A stretch of DNA of 7,961 nt from Anaerolineae bacterium (lineage in GTDB: Bacteria > Chloroflexota > Anaerolineae > Aggregatilineales > Phototrophicaceae). The notes beneath the pieces are model-generated. The model was given only the letters and a program-made list of their open reading frames with translations. It did not search any database and was not told the DNA's origin. The stretch lies in NCBI GenBank assembly GCA_028284565.1, contig JANQRM010000658.1, forward strand, positions 1 to 7,961, read 5' to 3'. Position 1 is the stretch's first letter; each line of letters begins with the position of its first letter. The position numbers were made by a program, and so were the translations under genes. This document shows positions 1-5,366 of this stretch, one piece after another.

Positions 1-954
1 AGTGTCGTTGCAGAAATTAAAGAGCGTTTTCGTGTGAATTTGCCCCTTGCCATCTTTTTTAAGGCATCCACTATCCGCGAACTTGCAAAGCTCATCCATG
101 ACGAAGATCAAGATAGTCTCGCAACCAGTACACTCGTAGAAATACAAAAAGGCAACTCAGACAAACCTCCATTCTATTGCGTACATGCCCATGGCGGACA
201 CGTCCTGTTTTACTATGATGTTGCCAATCATATGGGCAAAGACCAACCCTTTTATGCCTTGCAAGCCGTTGGTGTCGATGAAGACGAAGCCCCCTTACAT
301 AGCATTGAGGAAATGGCAACTCGTTATATAGCCGATATCCAACGAGTCCAACCGCAGGGTCCTTACTATTTAGGTGGAGATTGCATGGGCGGGCTTATTG
401 CCTTTGAAATGGCTCAGCAATTACAAGCCCAAGGTGAAGAGGTCGCAACCTTAATTTTGGTCGATACCTATTGCCCAACCACACACCCACAATTGCGTCC
501 CTTCATGAATAATCGGCTTTATGAATTCAGTTTGAAGTCACAACGTATCTTTGGCTATCATTTCAAGCGGTATCTCAACCTCTCATCTGAGGAAAAACGA
601 CGCTATGAGTCTGAGATGTTTGAAAAAATCAAGTTCAAAACGAGAGGACTATTCCACAAGTTTAACGGCAAGCAATCGTCATCTGACAATGGAGATAATT
701 GGTCGATCTATGACGTTTATGCTGTCCATGACAAAGCAGTTGAATCGTACAAACCAATGTCATATGACGGTGACATCATATTAGTGAATGCCAGTAAGCA
801 TGTACCGGGTGTGATTTCAGACGAAAAGATGGGCTGGGAACCCTATGTTGAGGGTAGAATTCATGTCGAAGAGTTCCCCGGATACTTTAACACAGGCTTT
901 TTTGAACCCTCAGTTCAACCGCTTGCACAAATCTTAAAACGATTGATTAATTGA
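1..954 (+). CDS. C-terminal part of an NRPS/PKS-type synthetase: carrier-domain tail plus type I thioesterase (5' end outside window)
   Basis: The frame is open from base 1, so this is the 3' end of a longer gene; the GTG at 34 lies inside the carrier domain and is not the start. Window residues 1-33 look like the last helices of a peptidyl/acyl carrier domain (pattern LPL..FF...TIREL). The phosphopantetheine serine lies upstream of the window. Residues about 46-317 form an alpha/beta-hydrolase thioesterase, which normally releases the finished chain from the assembly line by hydrolysis or cyclisation. Family landmarks are the HAHGG loop, the nucleophile elbow GGDCMGG (Cys128, normally Ser) and the acid after beta-6 in LVDTYCP (Asp155). 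The C-terminal segment usually written PG-x-H ends here as PGYFNTGFFEP, with Phe296 at the expected catalytic His. Residues about 165-245 would be the lid. Whether the upstream modules are NRPS, PKS or mixed cannot be seen. Domain identity is confident; catalytic competence is uncertain. Confidence 0.9.
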   Translation, partial: SVVAEIKERFRVNLPLAIFFKASTIRELAKLIHDEDQDSLATSTLVEIQKGNSDKPPFYCVHAHGGHVLFYYDVANHMGKDQPFYALQAVGVDEDEAPLHSIEEMATRYIADIQRVQPQGPYYLGGDCMGGLIAFEMAQQLQAQGEEVATLILVDTYCPTTHPQLRPFMNNRLYEFSLKSQRIFGYHFKRYLNLSSEEKRRYESEMFEKIKFKTRGLFHKFNGKQSSSDNGDNWSIYDVYAVHDKAVESYKPMSYDGDIILVNASKHVPGVISDEKMGWEPYVEGRIHVEEFPGYFNTGFFEPSVQPLAQILKRLIN

Positions 955-991
955 GCAGGCGACTAACAACTAACAACAGTGCGACACCAGT

Positions 992-1018
992 AGGAAGAGA
1001 TTCTTGTAATCTCTCCCT
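992..1018 (+). other. Imperfect hairpin downstream of the synthetase gene, possible terminator
   Basis: AGAGATT (996-1002) and AATCTCT (1008-1014) pair around a 5-nt loop. After one A-C mismatch, GG/CC and an A-T pair extend the stem. It lies 38 bases after the synthetase stop. There is no following T run, so it is at best a weak intrinsic terminator. The rest of 955-1069 shows only a tandem CTAACAA pair (963-976). Confidence 0.3.
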
Positions 1019-1069
1019 GCCATCAAAAGCTGATTCATTTCGCTAAGCAAGAGTAGTGAACACGTTGAG

Positions 1070-1100
1070 AAAAAAATAATGACCAACATCTATGCTGGTC
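1070..1100 (-). terminator. Rho-independent terminator of the tRNA-Leu gene
   Basis: On the minus strand, GACCA and TGGTC (1100-1081) form the arms of a hairpin with one internal mismatch. The hairpin is followed by ATTATTTTTTT (1080-1070). It begins 25 bases beyond the tRNA-Leu 3' end, which fits transcription stop for a single-gene tRNA unit. On the plus strand the flank after the hairpin is not T-rich. Confidence 0.7.
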
Positions 1101-1125
1101 AATCTTCGACTGCAGTTTAATTAAG

Positions 1126-1207
1126 TGGGGCTGGTGGGACTCGAACCCACACACCCGAAGGCGGTTGATTTTAAGTCAACTGCGTCTGCCAATTCCGCCA
1201 CAGCCCC
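1126..1207 (-). tRNA. tRNA-Leu, anticodon UAA
   Basis: The minus strand folds as a class II tRNA. The 7-bp acceptor is GGGGCTG/CAGCCCC (1207-1201 with 1133-1127) with discriminator A at 1126. The anticodon stem GTTGA/TCAAC encloses loop CTTAAAA (1175-1169), giving anticodon TAA at 1173-1171, which reads UUA. The variable arm is long, with a CTTCGG turn, as expected for Leu, and the T arm is GTGGG-TTCGAGT-CCCAC. The 3' CCA is not encoded. A strong promoter lies 13 bases upstream and a terminator follows, so it appears to be an independent unit. Confidence 0.97.
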
Positions 1208-1219
1208 CGATCATGAATC

Positions 1220-1247
1220 ATTTTACCCGCGAAATTCTCCCTGTCAA
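1220..1247 (-). promoter_or_regulatory. Sigma-70-type promoter for tRNA-Leu
   Basis: On the minus strand, a consensus -35 TTGACA (1247-1242) and a -10 TAAAAT (1225-1220) are separated by 16 bases. The predicted start near 1213 leaves only about 6 bases of leader before the tRNA, typical of a stable-RNA promoter. Confidence 0.8.
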
Positions 1248-1270
1248 CCGACTCCTAATCGCTACGCATC

Positions 1271-1279
1271 TGTTATACT
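1271..1279 (+). promoter_or_regulatory. Extended -10 promoter for the 113-aa gene
   Basis: TGTTATACT matches the extended -10 form (TGN followed by TATACT, 5 of 6 to TATAAT). No good -35 is visible at the usual distance, which extended -10 promoters can tolerate. The predicted start near 1286 gives a leader of about 27 bases. It is divergent from the tRNA-Leu promoter, and the two -10 boxes are about 50 bases apart. Confidence 0.5.
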
Positions 1280-1312
1280 ATCGGCATATGAACATGGCGA
1301 AAGCGGAGATAG

Positions 1313-1654
1313 ATGTTCCGACGGAATCAACAGAATGACCCCGAAGACGATGTGTTTATTGAATATGTCGAATTGCATGAGCGTGTGTGGGGCAATGACA
1401 CCTATTCAGGTCGTCCACGATTGAGGGACATCCTCAAGGCTCCGGTGGTTGCCTTCTGGCAATCCAACAAACCCAGTGAAGGGCGCCAGATGATAACCCT
1501 CCACAATGACCTCGAAGATGTAAATACCTACATCTCGGCGATGTTTCTACACAGCCATACCCAACGCTTCAACCGCCGTCTTGCTCGTCTGTATGTAGAC
1601 CAAAAGGCTGTTGTTGTCAGCGGAGTCCGCTTGGTGTTCCGCAACTCAGATTAA
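1313..1654 (+). CDS. Hypothetical protein, 113 aa, no recognised family
   Basis: I do not recognise this protein. It is a soluble, charged polypeptide with no signal peptide or membrane segment. The N-terminus is rich in polar and acidic residues (NDPEDD at 8-13) and the middle holds a hydrophobic stretch (APVVAFW, 43-49). A helical-looking region with basic residues (RFNRRLARLYVD, 85-96) precedes a beta-like end (AVVVSGVRLVFR, 99-110). The ATG at 1313 has GGAG (1305-1308) four bases upstream and lies downstream of an extended -10 element. The earlier ATGs at 1288 and 1294 are in another frame and give only a very short peptide. The gene ends 13 bases before the stop codon of the convergent glycosyltransferase gene. 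Having a promoter, a ribosome site and a full-length frame between well-defined neighbours argues that it is real. Confidence 0.7.
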   Translation: MFRRNQQNDPEDDVFIEYVELHERVWGNDTYSGRPRLRDILKAPVVAFWQSNKPSEGRQMITLHNDLEDVNTYISAMFLHSHTQRFNRRLARLYVDQKAVVVSGVRLVFRNSD

Positions 1655-1667
1655 ATCGAAGACAAAA

Positions 1668-2774
1668 TTAGCCGATTATCTGTTGATAAACCCTCAGCAT
1701 CTGCTCTCCAACCTTATCCCACGTCATGGTTTTGGCTTGACGATAACCGGCTTCACCCATTGCCTTTGCTAGTTCTGGATTTTGGAGGATGCGTAAAATT
1801 GCATTCGCAAGTTGTCCGTCAATATCCGCTTGGTCGATCAGCAAACCCGTGATTTCATGTTTGATGGCATCTTCCGCTCCGTTATTTGTCGTCCCAATAA
1901 CCGGAAGTTTCGCCGCGCCTGCTTCTAAATAAACCAAACCGAATCCCTCAAATTTCCAGCCTGCATTCACCCCTGCCATCACAAAGACATCTGCCTTGCG
2001 ATACCATTCCTGCTTTTCTTCCTCAGATACAAAGCCTAACAAACGTACACAATCGACGACATCCAATTGCTGTATCTCTGCTTGCACCTTTTGATAATAT
2101 GCTGGCTCAACATCCCGCTTACCTAAGATGACACATTGCACATCAGGAGTCTGCTGACGAATACCCGGCAAAGCTCGTATGAGATGAATCGTTCCCTTCC
2201 GCGCTTTTACACCGCCAGCAGTGAGTATGAGTGAGCCTGTTTTGGTTCGAGGTGTTGACATATCAAATATGGAACTATCGACCCCGTGTGGAATGACAAT
2301 CGGCTGGCTCTGAGGGAAGACTTCTTGAATCACTTCCGCGGTATAGTCGCTAACACTGATAAGCGTACTCCGTTGATATGCCCAACGAAGAGCGTGATTC
2401 ATCGGGAAACGCGCCCACTCGTCAACATGCACATAACTCCCGTGAATCGTCAAAACAGATGGACGTTTGCCTGCGAGGAGTCTACCTACAAGGGCATACC
2501 ATTCAATCGTGCTATGAATCACATCACAATCGCGTGTACAACGCCACATCGAAGGCAATGCTTGTATCATCTGCAAGAGACGAGACCCACCAAAATAATC
2601 TGCTGGAGGTAACAGTCGATGTTGTTCAAATCCCACAGCATCTGGGCTATCAACAGGCGAGATAATCGTAACTTCTGCCCCCGCCCGACGCACTGCCTGA
2701 GCCACTTCAAGGCTATAATGTGCCCAACCGTTGTTATGGCTTAATTCAGGGACGAGAAAAGCTATACGCATCAT
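1668..2774 (-). CDS. Glycosyltransferase, GT4-like (GT-B fold)
   Basis: This 368-aa protein has the length and two-lobed layout of GT4 retaining glycosyltransferases, which move a sugar from a nucleotide-sugar donor to a lipid, polysaccharide or small-molecule acceptor in the cytoplasm. The N-lobe begins with MRIAFLVPE and an N-N-G-W-A-H-Y loop (14-20), the usual acceptor-side start. TIHG is at 109-112. IPHGVD (161-166) precedes the linker to the C-lobe. KARKG (190-194) is the donor-phosphate-contacting region. EGFGLVYLE carries the E-x7-E motif (Glu276 and Glu284), followed by the P-V-I-G-T loop (291-295). Donor and acceptor are not predictable. The start is fixed by the canonical N-terminus, although no Shine-Dalgarno sequence is seen and a terminator-like hairpin ends just upstream. 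The gene is convergent with the 113-aa gene. Confidence 0.92.
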   Translation of the reverse strand: MMRIAFLVPELSHNNGWAHYSLEVAQAVRRAGAEVTIISPVDSPDAVGFEQHRLLPPADYFGGSRLLQMIQALPSMWRCTRDCDVIHSTIEWYALVGRLLAGKRPSVLTIHGSYVHVDEWARFPMNHALRWAYQRSTLISVSDYTAEVIQEVFPQSQPIVIPHGVDSSIFDMSTPRTKTGSLILTAGGVKARKGTIHLIRALPGIRQQTPDVQCVILGKRDVEPAYYQKVQAEIQQLDVVDCVRLLGFVSEEEKQEWYRKADVFVMAGVNAGWKFEGFGLVYLEAGAAKLPVIGTTNNGAEDAIKHEITGLLIDQADIDGQLANAILRILQNPELAKAMGEAGYRQAKTMTWDKVGEQMLRVYQQIIG

Positions 2775-2780
2775 GATTAG

Positions 2781-2808
2781 ACAACAAAAGGCATGTTACA
2801 CACATGCC
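2781..2808 (-). terminator. Intrinsic terminator between the acidic membrane protein gene and the glycosyltransferase gene
   Basis: On the minus strand, GGCATGT and ACATGCC make a perfect 7-bp stem with a 5-nt loop (2808-2790), followed by TTTTGTTGT (2789-2781). It lies 31 bases after the stop of the upstream gene and only 6 bases before the glycosyltransferase ATG. It could therefore terminate the upstream gene, attenuate the downstream one, or both. Confidence 0.65.
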
Positions 2809-2839
2809 CTTCGCAATAATCGTTGGATGAACAAACTTT

Positions 2840-3127
2840 TTAGTCTTCGGCTTCGGTCTCTGCGTCGTCTGCAACCTCAGACTCGACCTCCGCATCCTCA
2901 GTATCAATATTATCGCCTGCCTCGTCAACAACCGACTCATCGTGTTCCACTATTACTTGGACAACTGGAGCATTTTTCGCTAACTTTCCCCAAGCCACTG
3001 CCGCCGTTGAATCGCTAGCAGAAACATGCGACTCATGATGTCCGCGTGTCCCCACGTACAAGACACCAATCACGACCAGCAAGTTAATAAAAATAATGAT
3101 ACCTAAAACCAATATTGAGCCAGTCAT
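2840..3127 (-). CDS. Small membrane-anchored protein with highly acidic tail, 95 aa
   Basis: Residues about 4-26 form one hydrophobic helix, predicted to insert in the cytoplasmic membrane. A polar segment follows with His30, His31 and His34. Residues 61-95 are strikingly acidic: 18 of 35 are Asp or Glu, with no Lys or Arg. No family is recognised. Such a tail could bind cations or basic partners or act as a flexible spacer, but that is speculation. The orientation is not certain, since few charges precede the helix. The start is well supported by GAGGAG six bases upstream of the ATG and by promoter-like boxes further out. A hairpin with a T-rich tail follows, so the gene is probably transcribed alone. 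Codon use in the tail is varied rather than a simple repeat, so the acidic bias does not look like microsatellite expansion. Confidence 0.8.
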   Translation of the reverse strand: MTGSILVLGIIIFINLLVVIGVLYVGTRGHHESHVSASDSTAAVAWGKLAKNAPVVQVIVEHDESVVDEAGDNIDTEDAEVESEVADDAETEAED

Positions 3128-3133
3128 CCTCTG

Positions 3134-3139
3134 CTCCTC
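3134..3139 (-). promoter_or_regulatory. Strong Shine-Dalgarno for the 95-aa membrane protein
   Basis: GAGGAG on the minus strand, six bases from the ATG at 3127-3125. It is the clearest ribosome binding site in the window and supports both the reality and the start of this small gene. Confidence 0.75.
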
Positions 3140-3162
3140 AGGTGGATTTCAATCATGTCTTC

Positions 3163-3191
3163 ATTATGACGGATTCTATCGATTCTGACCA
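3163..3191 (-). promoter_or_regulatory. Candidate promoter of the 95-aa membrane protein gene
   Basis: On the minus strand, TGGTCA (3191-3186, 4 of 6 to -35) and CATAAT (3168-3163, 5 of 6 to -10) are separated by 17 bases. The predicted start near 3156 leaves a leader of about 29 bases containing the GAGGAG site. The 108-base gap also has to hold whatever drives the divergent tRNA-Sec. Confidence 0.4.
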
Positions 3192-3235
3192 GTCCAGCAT
3201 TGCAAGCCCGTTCAAAATTCGTTACCGTTATTGGT

Positions 3236-3331
3236 GGGGGTGGATGTGTCCCGGTGGATGCCCCAGTCTTCAAAATTGGTGGTCGGTAGCGCAGAGCTGG
3301 CGACGGTGGGTTCGACTCCCACGCACTCCCG
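3236..3331 (+). tRNA. selC: Selenocysteine tRNA, anticodon UCA
   Basis: This 96-nt RNA folds with the special features of bacterial tRNA-Sec, which SelA charges with selenocysteine and SelB delivers to recoded UGA codons. The D stem has 6 pairs (3246-3251 with 3256-3261) closed by a 4-nt CGGT loop, the same loop as E. coli tRNA-Sec. Anticodon stem CCAGT/ATTGG holds loop CTTCAAA with anticodon TCA at 3270-3272. The variable arm (3282-3304) is long, with a GCAGA loop. The T arm is GTGGG-TTCGACT-CCCAC and the discriminator is G3331. The acceptor is 5' GGGGGTGG with GCACTCCC: seven pairs including one G-T, while the eighth position is G3243 opposite G3323. CCA is not encoded. Only a weak promoter-like pair (TTGCAA at 3200, TACCGT at 3223) is visible upstream. 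It is convergent with the TPR gene, whose stop codon is 10 bases away. Confidence 0.92.
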
Positions 3332-3341
3332 TTTCATCATG

Positions 3342-4262
3342 TTATGTTAGATTATCCAATTGAGCCGTAGCCGCCGAAACCATCGCTTGATGTCCAATTG
3401 TCACAGCCATGTGAATTGCCTGTTGGAAATGCTCACGACTTTGATGCAGATTTCCCAATCCATAATTGGCTAACATCATGGCACGTACATTCCGAACAAT
3501 TTGAGCCTGTTCAAGTGCAAGTTGATAATTTTTGTCAGCAGAGTCTTTATCATCCAGCATCCCCTGTACATCGGCTACTGAGATGGTTGAAAATGGTAAA
3601 CAGACTTGATAACCAATGTCTTGACGCAATTGAAGTGATTCTTGCAGGTTTGCCAACGCACCAGCTAAATCACCCTCGTCTCGTTGAATAAAGCCAAGAT
3701 GCCGGCTGGCATAAGATTGTTCTAGGGGCAAATTGTGTTGTTTCGCAAGCTGGTAGGCTTTCTCAAAATATTCTTTTGCCTGTTCAGGTTCTTTTCGGAA
3801 TTGATGGATCAATCCAATGTGAAAGAGGTTAGTACTTTTTGGCGCAGGTGCATCCAATCCCTCTAATAGCTTCTGTGCCTCAGTAAAATGAGACTGTGCT
3901 GTTGTAAAATCATAATAGATGTTTGCCAACTGAATAAAATATTGTGCTTCGCCCATCAAATCATGTGCTTCAGCTTGTAAAAGGGCATCATCGGTTTGGA
4001 GTGCAAGGTCAAGGACATGCTCAACAAAGGGCAAGACTGTATCTGTGGATAACCCAATCAGAAACATCTGTTTATTGAGAAAGCGTGACTTTGCCAAGCC
4101 TAATTGCACATGCGATTGTCTTGATAAATCTTCATGTGGTAAGGAGTCGATTAGGGCTCCAATAAGGTTAATTGCAGTGCCGACCTTGCCAGCAAAATAG
4201 TAAGACTCAGCAATCTCACAAGCAACTAGAATCAAAGCGTTGAGATTTTGTTGTAGATTCAT
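3342..4262 (-). CDS. TPR-repeat protein, 306 aa
   Basis: The protein is almost entirely helical with degenerate tetratricopeptide repeats. The clearest are near residues 144-177 (FHIGLIHQF..EPEQAKEYFEKAYQLA), 184-217 (ASRHLGFIQRDEGDLAGALANLQESL), 225-258 and 263-294. Such solenoids bind other proteins. No enzymatic, DNA-binding, signal or membrane segment is seen. The repeat style resembles the sensor half of MalT/AfsR-type regulators, including the LuxR regulator at the right end of this window. The frame stays open upstream to 4340, but that extension reads through the tRNA-Gly gene, so I take the ATG at 4262-4260 as the start. No Shine-Dalgarno is visible. The gene begins 31 bases after the tRNA-Gly 3' end with no intervening terminator, suggesting readthrough from the tRNA promoter. 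Confidence 0.85.
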   Translation of the reverse strand: MNLQQNLNALILVACEIAESYYFAGKVGTAINLIGALIDSLPHEDLSRQSHVQLGLAKSRFLNKQMFLIGLSTDTVLPFVEHVLDLALQTDDALLQAEAHDLMGEAQYFIQLANIYYDFTTAQSHFTEAQKLLEGLDAPAPKSTNLFHIGLIHQFRKEPEQAKEYFEKAYQLAKQHNLPLEQSYASRHLGFIQRDEGDLAGALANLQESLQLRQDIGYQVCLPFSTISVADVQGMLDDKDSADKNYQLALEQAQIVRNVRAMMLANYGLGNLHQSREHFQQAIHMAVTIGHQAMVSAATAQLDNLT

Positions 4263-4293
4263 AGATTGAGTTGAGTGGTTATTGATTGAGGAG

Positions 4294-4364
4294 AGCGGGT
4301 AATGGGACTCGAACCCATACTGGGACCTTGGAAGGGTCACGTGCTACCGTTACACCATACCCGC
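4294..4364 (-). tRNA. tRNA-Gly, anticodon UCC
   Basis: Acceptor GCGGGTA/TACCCGC (4364-4358 with 4301-4295) has discriminator T at 4294, as usual for bacterial tRNA-Gly. The D stem is GTGT/GCAC with one T-G wobble. Anticodon loop CTTCCAA (4334-4328) gives TCC. The T arm is ATGGG-TTCGAGT-CCCAT. The outermost anticodon-stem pair (27-43) is a T-C mismatch, leaving four clean pairs. CCA is not encoded. It lies only 5 bases after tRNA-Pro, so both are processed from one precursor. Confidence 0.95.
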
Positions 4365-4369
4365 AGAAG

Positions 4370-4443
4370 TCGGGGTACTCGGATTTGAACCGAGGACCTC
4401 TTCGTCCCAAACGAAGCGCGCTGCCGGACTGCGCTATACCCCG
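4370..4443 (-). tRNA. tRNA-Pro, anticodon UGG
   Basis: Acceptor CGGGGTA/TACCCCG (4443-4437 with 4377-4371) has discriminator A at 4370. Anticodon stem CTTCG/CGAAG encloses loop TTTGGGA (4411-4405), giving anticodon TGG. The T arm is CTCGG-TTCAAAT-CCGAG. The 5'-terminal C and G-rich acceptor are typical of bacterial tRNA-Pro. CCA is not encoded. It is first in a two-tRNA unit driven by the promoter at 4454-4482. Confidence 0.96.
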
Positions 4444-4453
4444 AACAGAGTTC

Positions 4454-4482
4454 ATTGTACAGAGTTTAACCCCGCATGTCTA
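4454..4482 (-). promoter_or_regulatory. Strong sigma-70-type promoter for the tRNA-Pro/tRNA-Gly unit
   Basis: On the minus strand, TAGACA (4482-4477, 5 of 6) and TACAAT (4459-4454, 5 of 6) are separated by 17 bases. The predicted start near 4447 leaves about 4 bases of leader before tRNA-Pro. The -35 box sits 8 bases after the methyltransferase stop codon. No terminator is seen before the TPR gene, so this promoter may also supply that gene. Confidence 0.75.
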
Positions 4483-4489
4483 GCCATTG

Positions 4490-5323
4490 TTAGCGTTTCT
4501 TGGCAACCAACACAAATAGGGAATCATCTTGGGGTATGGTTGAACCCGTCAATGACGAATGTCGTTGAATATCTCCAAATCCGCAATCCATCAACAGTTG
4601 AACGTATTCTTCATGGGTATAGGCTTGCATCGAAGCCGACGAGAGCGTAACTTGATTCGTTCCAATATCAACAACGTAGTGACGCTTGACACAAGCTGAC
4701 CAATCTTCCAGCCAAAAGTTCTCCATCAGGCAAAGATGGGGGGCATCCGAAAACAATCCCCCCTTTGATGCATACCACGAACGCCCACGTTGCCCGATTT
4801 GCTTTATAGCGTCATAAGGATGGGGTTCAAGAAGCAAGAGACCGCCCTCGGATAACGCATCATAGATTTTGCTAAGGATAAGACGCGCATCATCTGGCTT
4901 GAACACATTGAATTCACCAAAGATCAACATCCCCAAATCATATTCTGTACCATAATCAGCGGAACGAATGTCCGACTCAACGAAATCCAAGTTCGGATTC
5001 TGCTCTCGTGCATACGCAATCGAAGCAGGTGAAAAATCTATCCCACGACAAACATGCCCGAATGAAGAGAACCGTTCCACATAAAAGCCGGGACCACATC
5101 CCAAATCAAGGATGCGACTTTGACGACCACCCAGTATCGTCTCATGTATCCATTCCACCTGCTGGTCAATAATCTCAAAACGACGACTCGCAGCATTATG
5201 CGCTTGTGTCAAATGCTCCTTCAACATCCGCCGACTAAACTCAGGATCATTCCATGGGATAGTCTCGCCTTCTACCCACGGCTGTTTAGGTGGTTCGGAT
5301 GAAACCATATCAGAAAGGTTCAT
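4490..5323 (-). CDS. Class I SAM-dependent methyltransferase
   Basis: This 277-aa cytoplasmic enzyme would transfer a methyl group from S-adenosylmethionine to an unidentified substrate. The Rossmann-type core begins near residue 70. Motif I is ILDLGCGPGFY (71-81), which binds SAM. The acidic residue at the end of beta-2 is Asp96 in GIDFSP. Asp118 in ESDIR follows beta-3, the beta-4 region is YDLGMLIFGEFNVF (128-141), and GGLLLLEPHP (160-169) matches the post-beta-4 hydrophobic strand. Residues 1-60 form an N-terminal helical cap, and residues 180-235 contain an insertion that may shape the substrate pocket. The general pattern fits small-molecule methyltransferases better than rRNA or protein types. 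The ATG at 5323 lies about 28 bases downstream of a predicted start from an extended TATAAT box; the ribosome site is weak. Confidence 0.9.
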   Translation of the reverse strand: MNLSDMVSSEPPKQPWVEGETIPWNDPEFSRRMLKEHLTQAHNAASRRFEIIDQQVEWIHETILGGRQSRILDLGCGPGFYVERFSSFGHVCRGIDFSPASIAYAREQNPNLDFVESDIRSADYGTEYDLGMLIFGEFNVFKPDDARLILSKIYDALSEGGLLLLEPHPYDAIKQIGQRGRSWYASKGGLFSDAPHLCLMENFWLEDWSACVKRHYVVDIGTNQVTLSSASMQAYTHEEYVQLLMDCGFGDIQRHSSLTGSTIPQDDSLFVLVAKKR

Positions 5324-5357
5324 AAATTGTCTCTACAGTTTTTTTGTATTCATAAAG

Positions 5358-5366
5358 ATTATACCA
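5358..5366 (-). promoter_or_regulatory. Extended -10 promoter of the methyltransferase gene
   Basis: TGGTATAAT on the minus strand is a perfect TATAAT with the TGN extension. No convincing -35 is seen, because that position falls inside the terminator hairpin of the upstream gene. The predicted start is near 5351. Confidence 0.65.

Noticed and set aside
34..954. A separate thioesterase gene starting at the GTG at 34
   Set aside because: The frame is open to base 1, and residues before 34 continue the carrier-domain helix, so the thioesterase is fused to upstream modules.
952..966. The synthetase stop codon TGA as a possible selenocysteine codon, given the tRNA-Sec
   Set aside because: Reading through adds only three residues before TAA, past the normal end of the thioesterase domain, and no SECIS-like hairpin sits directly after it.
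963..976. Tandem CTAACAA repeat
   Set aside because: Two 7-bp copies are too short and isolated to indicate a repeat array or attachment site.
1125..1424. Plus-strand open frame beginning MGLVGLEPTHPKAV
   Set aside because: It is the antisense translation of tRNA-Leu, a well-known false protein pattern, and then overlaps the 113-aa gene in another frame.
2286..2665. Plus-strand frames across the glycosyltransferase gene
   Set aside because: They lie antisense within a well-supported gene, lack motifs and have no ribosome site of note.
3236..3341. tRNA-Sec as an integration site of a mobile element
   Set aside because: selC is a known integration hotspot in other bacteria, but no integrase, direct repeat of the tRNA 3' end or foreign gene is seen here; an ordinary TPR gene follows.
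4263..4340. N-terminal extension of the TPR protein by 26 residues
   Set aside because: Those codons lie inside the tRNA-Gly gene and its 3' flank; the ATG at 4262 is the first start outside the tRNA.
4286..4483. Plus-strand open frame across 4286-4483
   Set aside because: It reads antisense through the tRNA-Gly and tRNA-Pro genes and gives the typical spurious tRNA-derived peptides.
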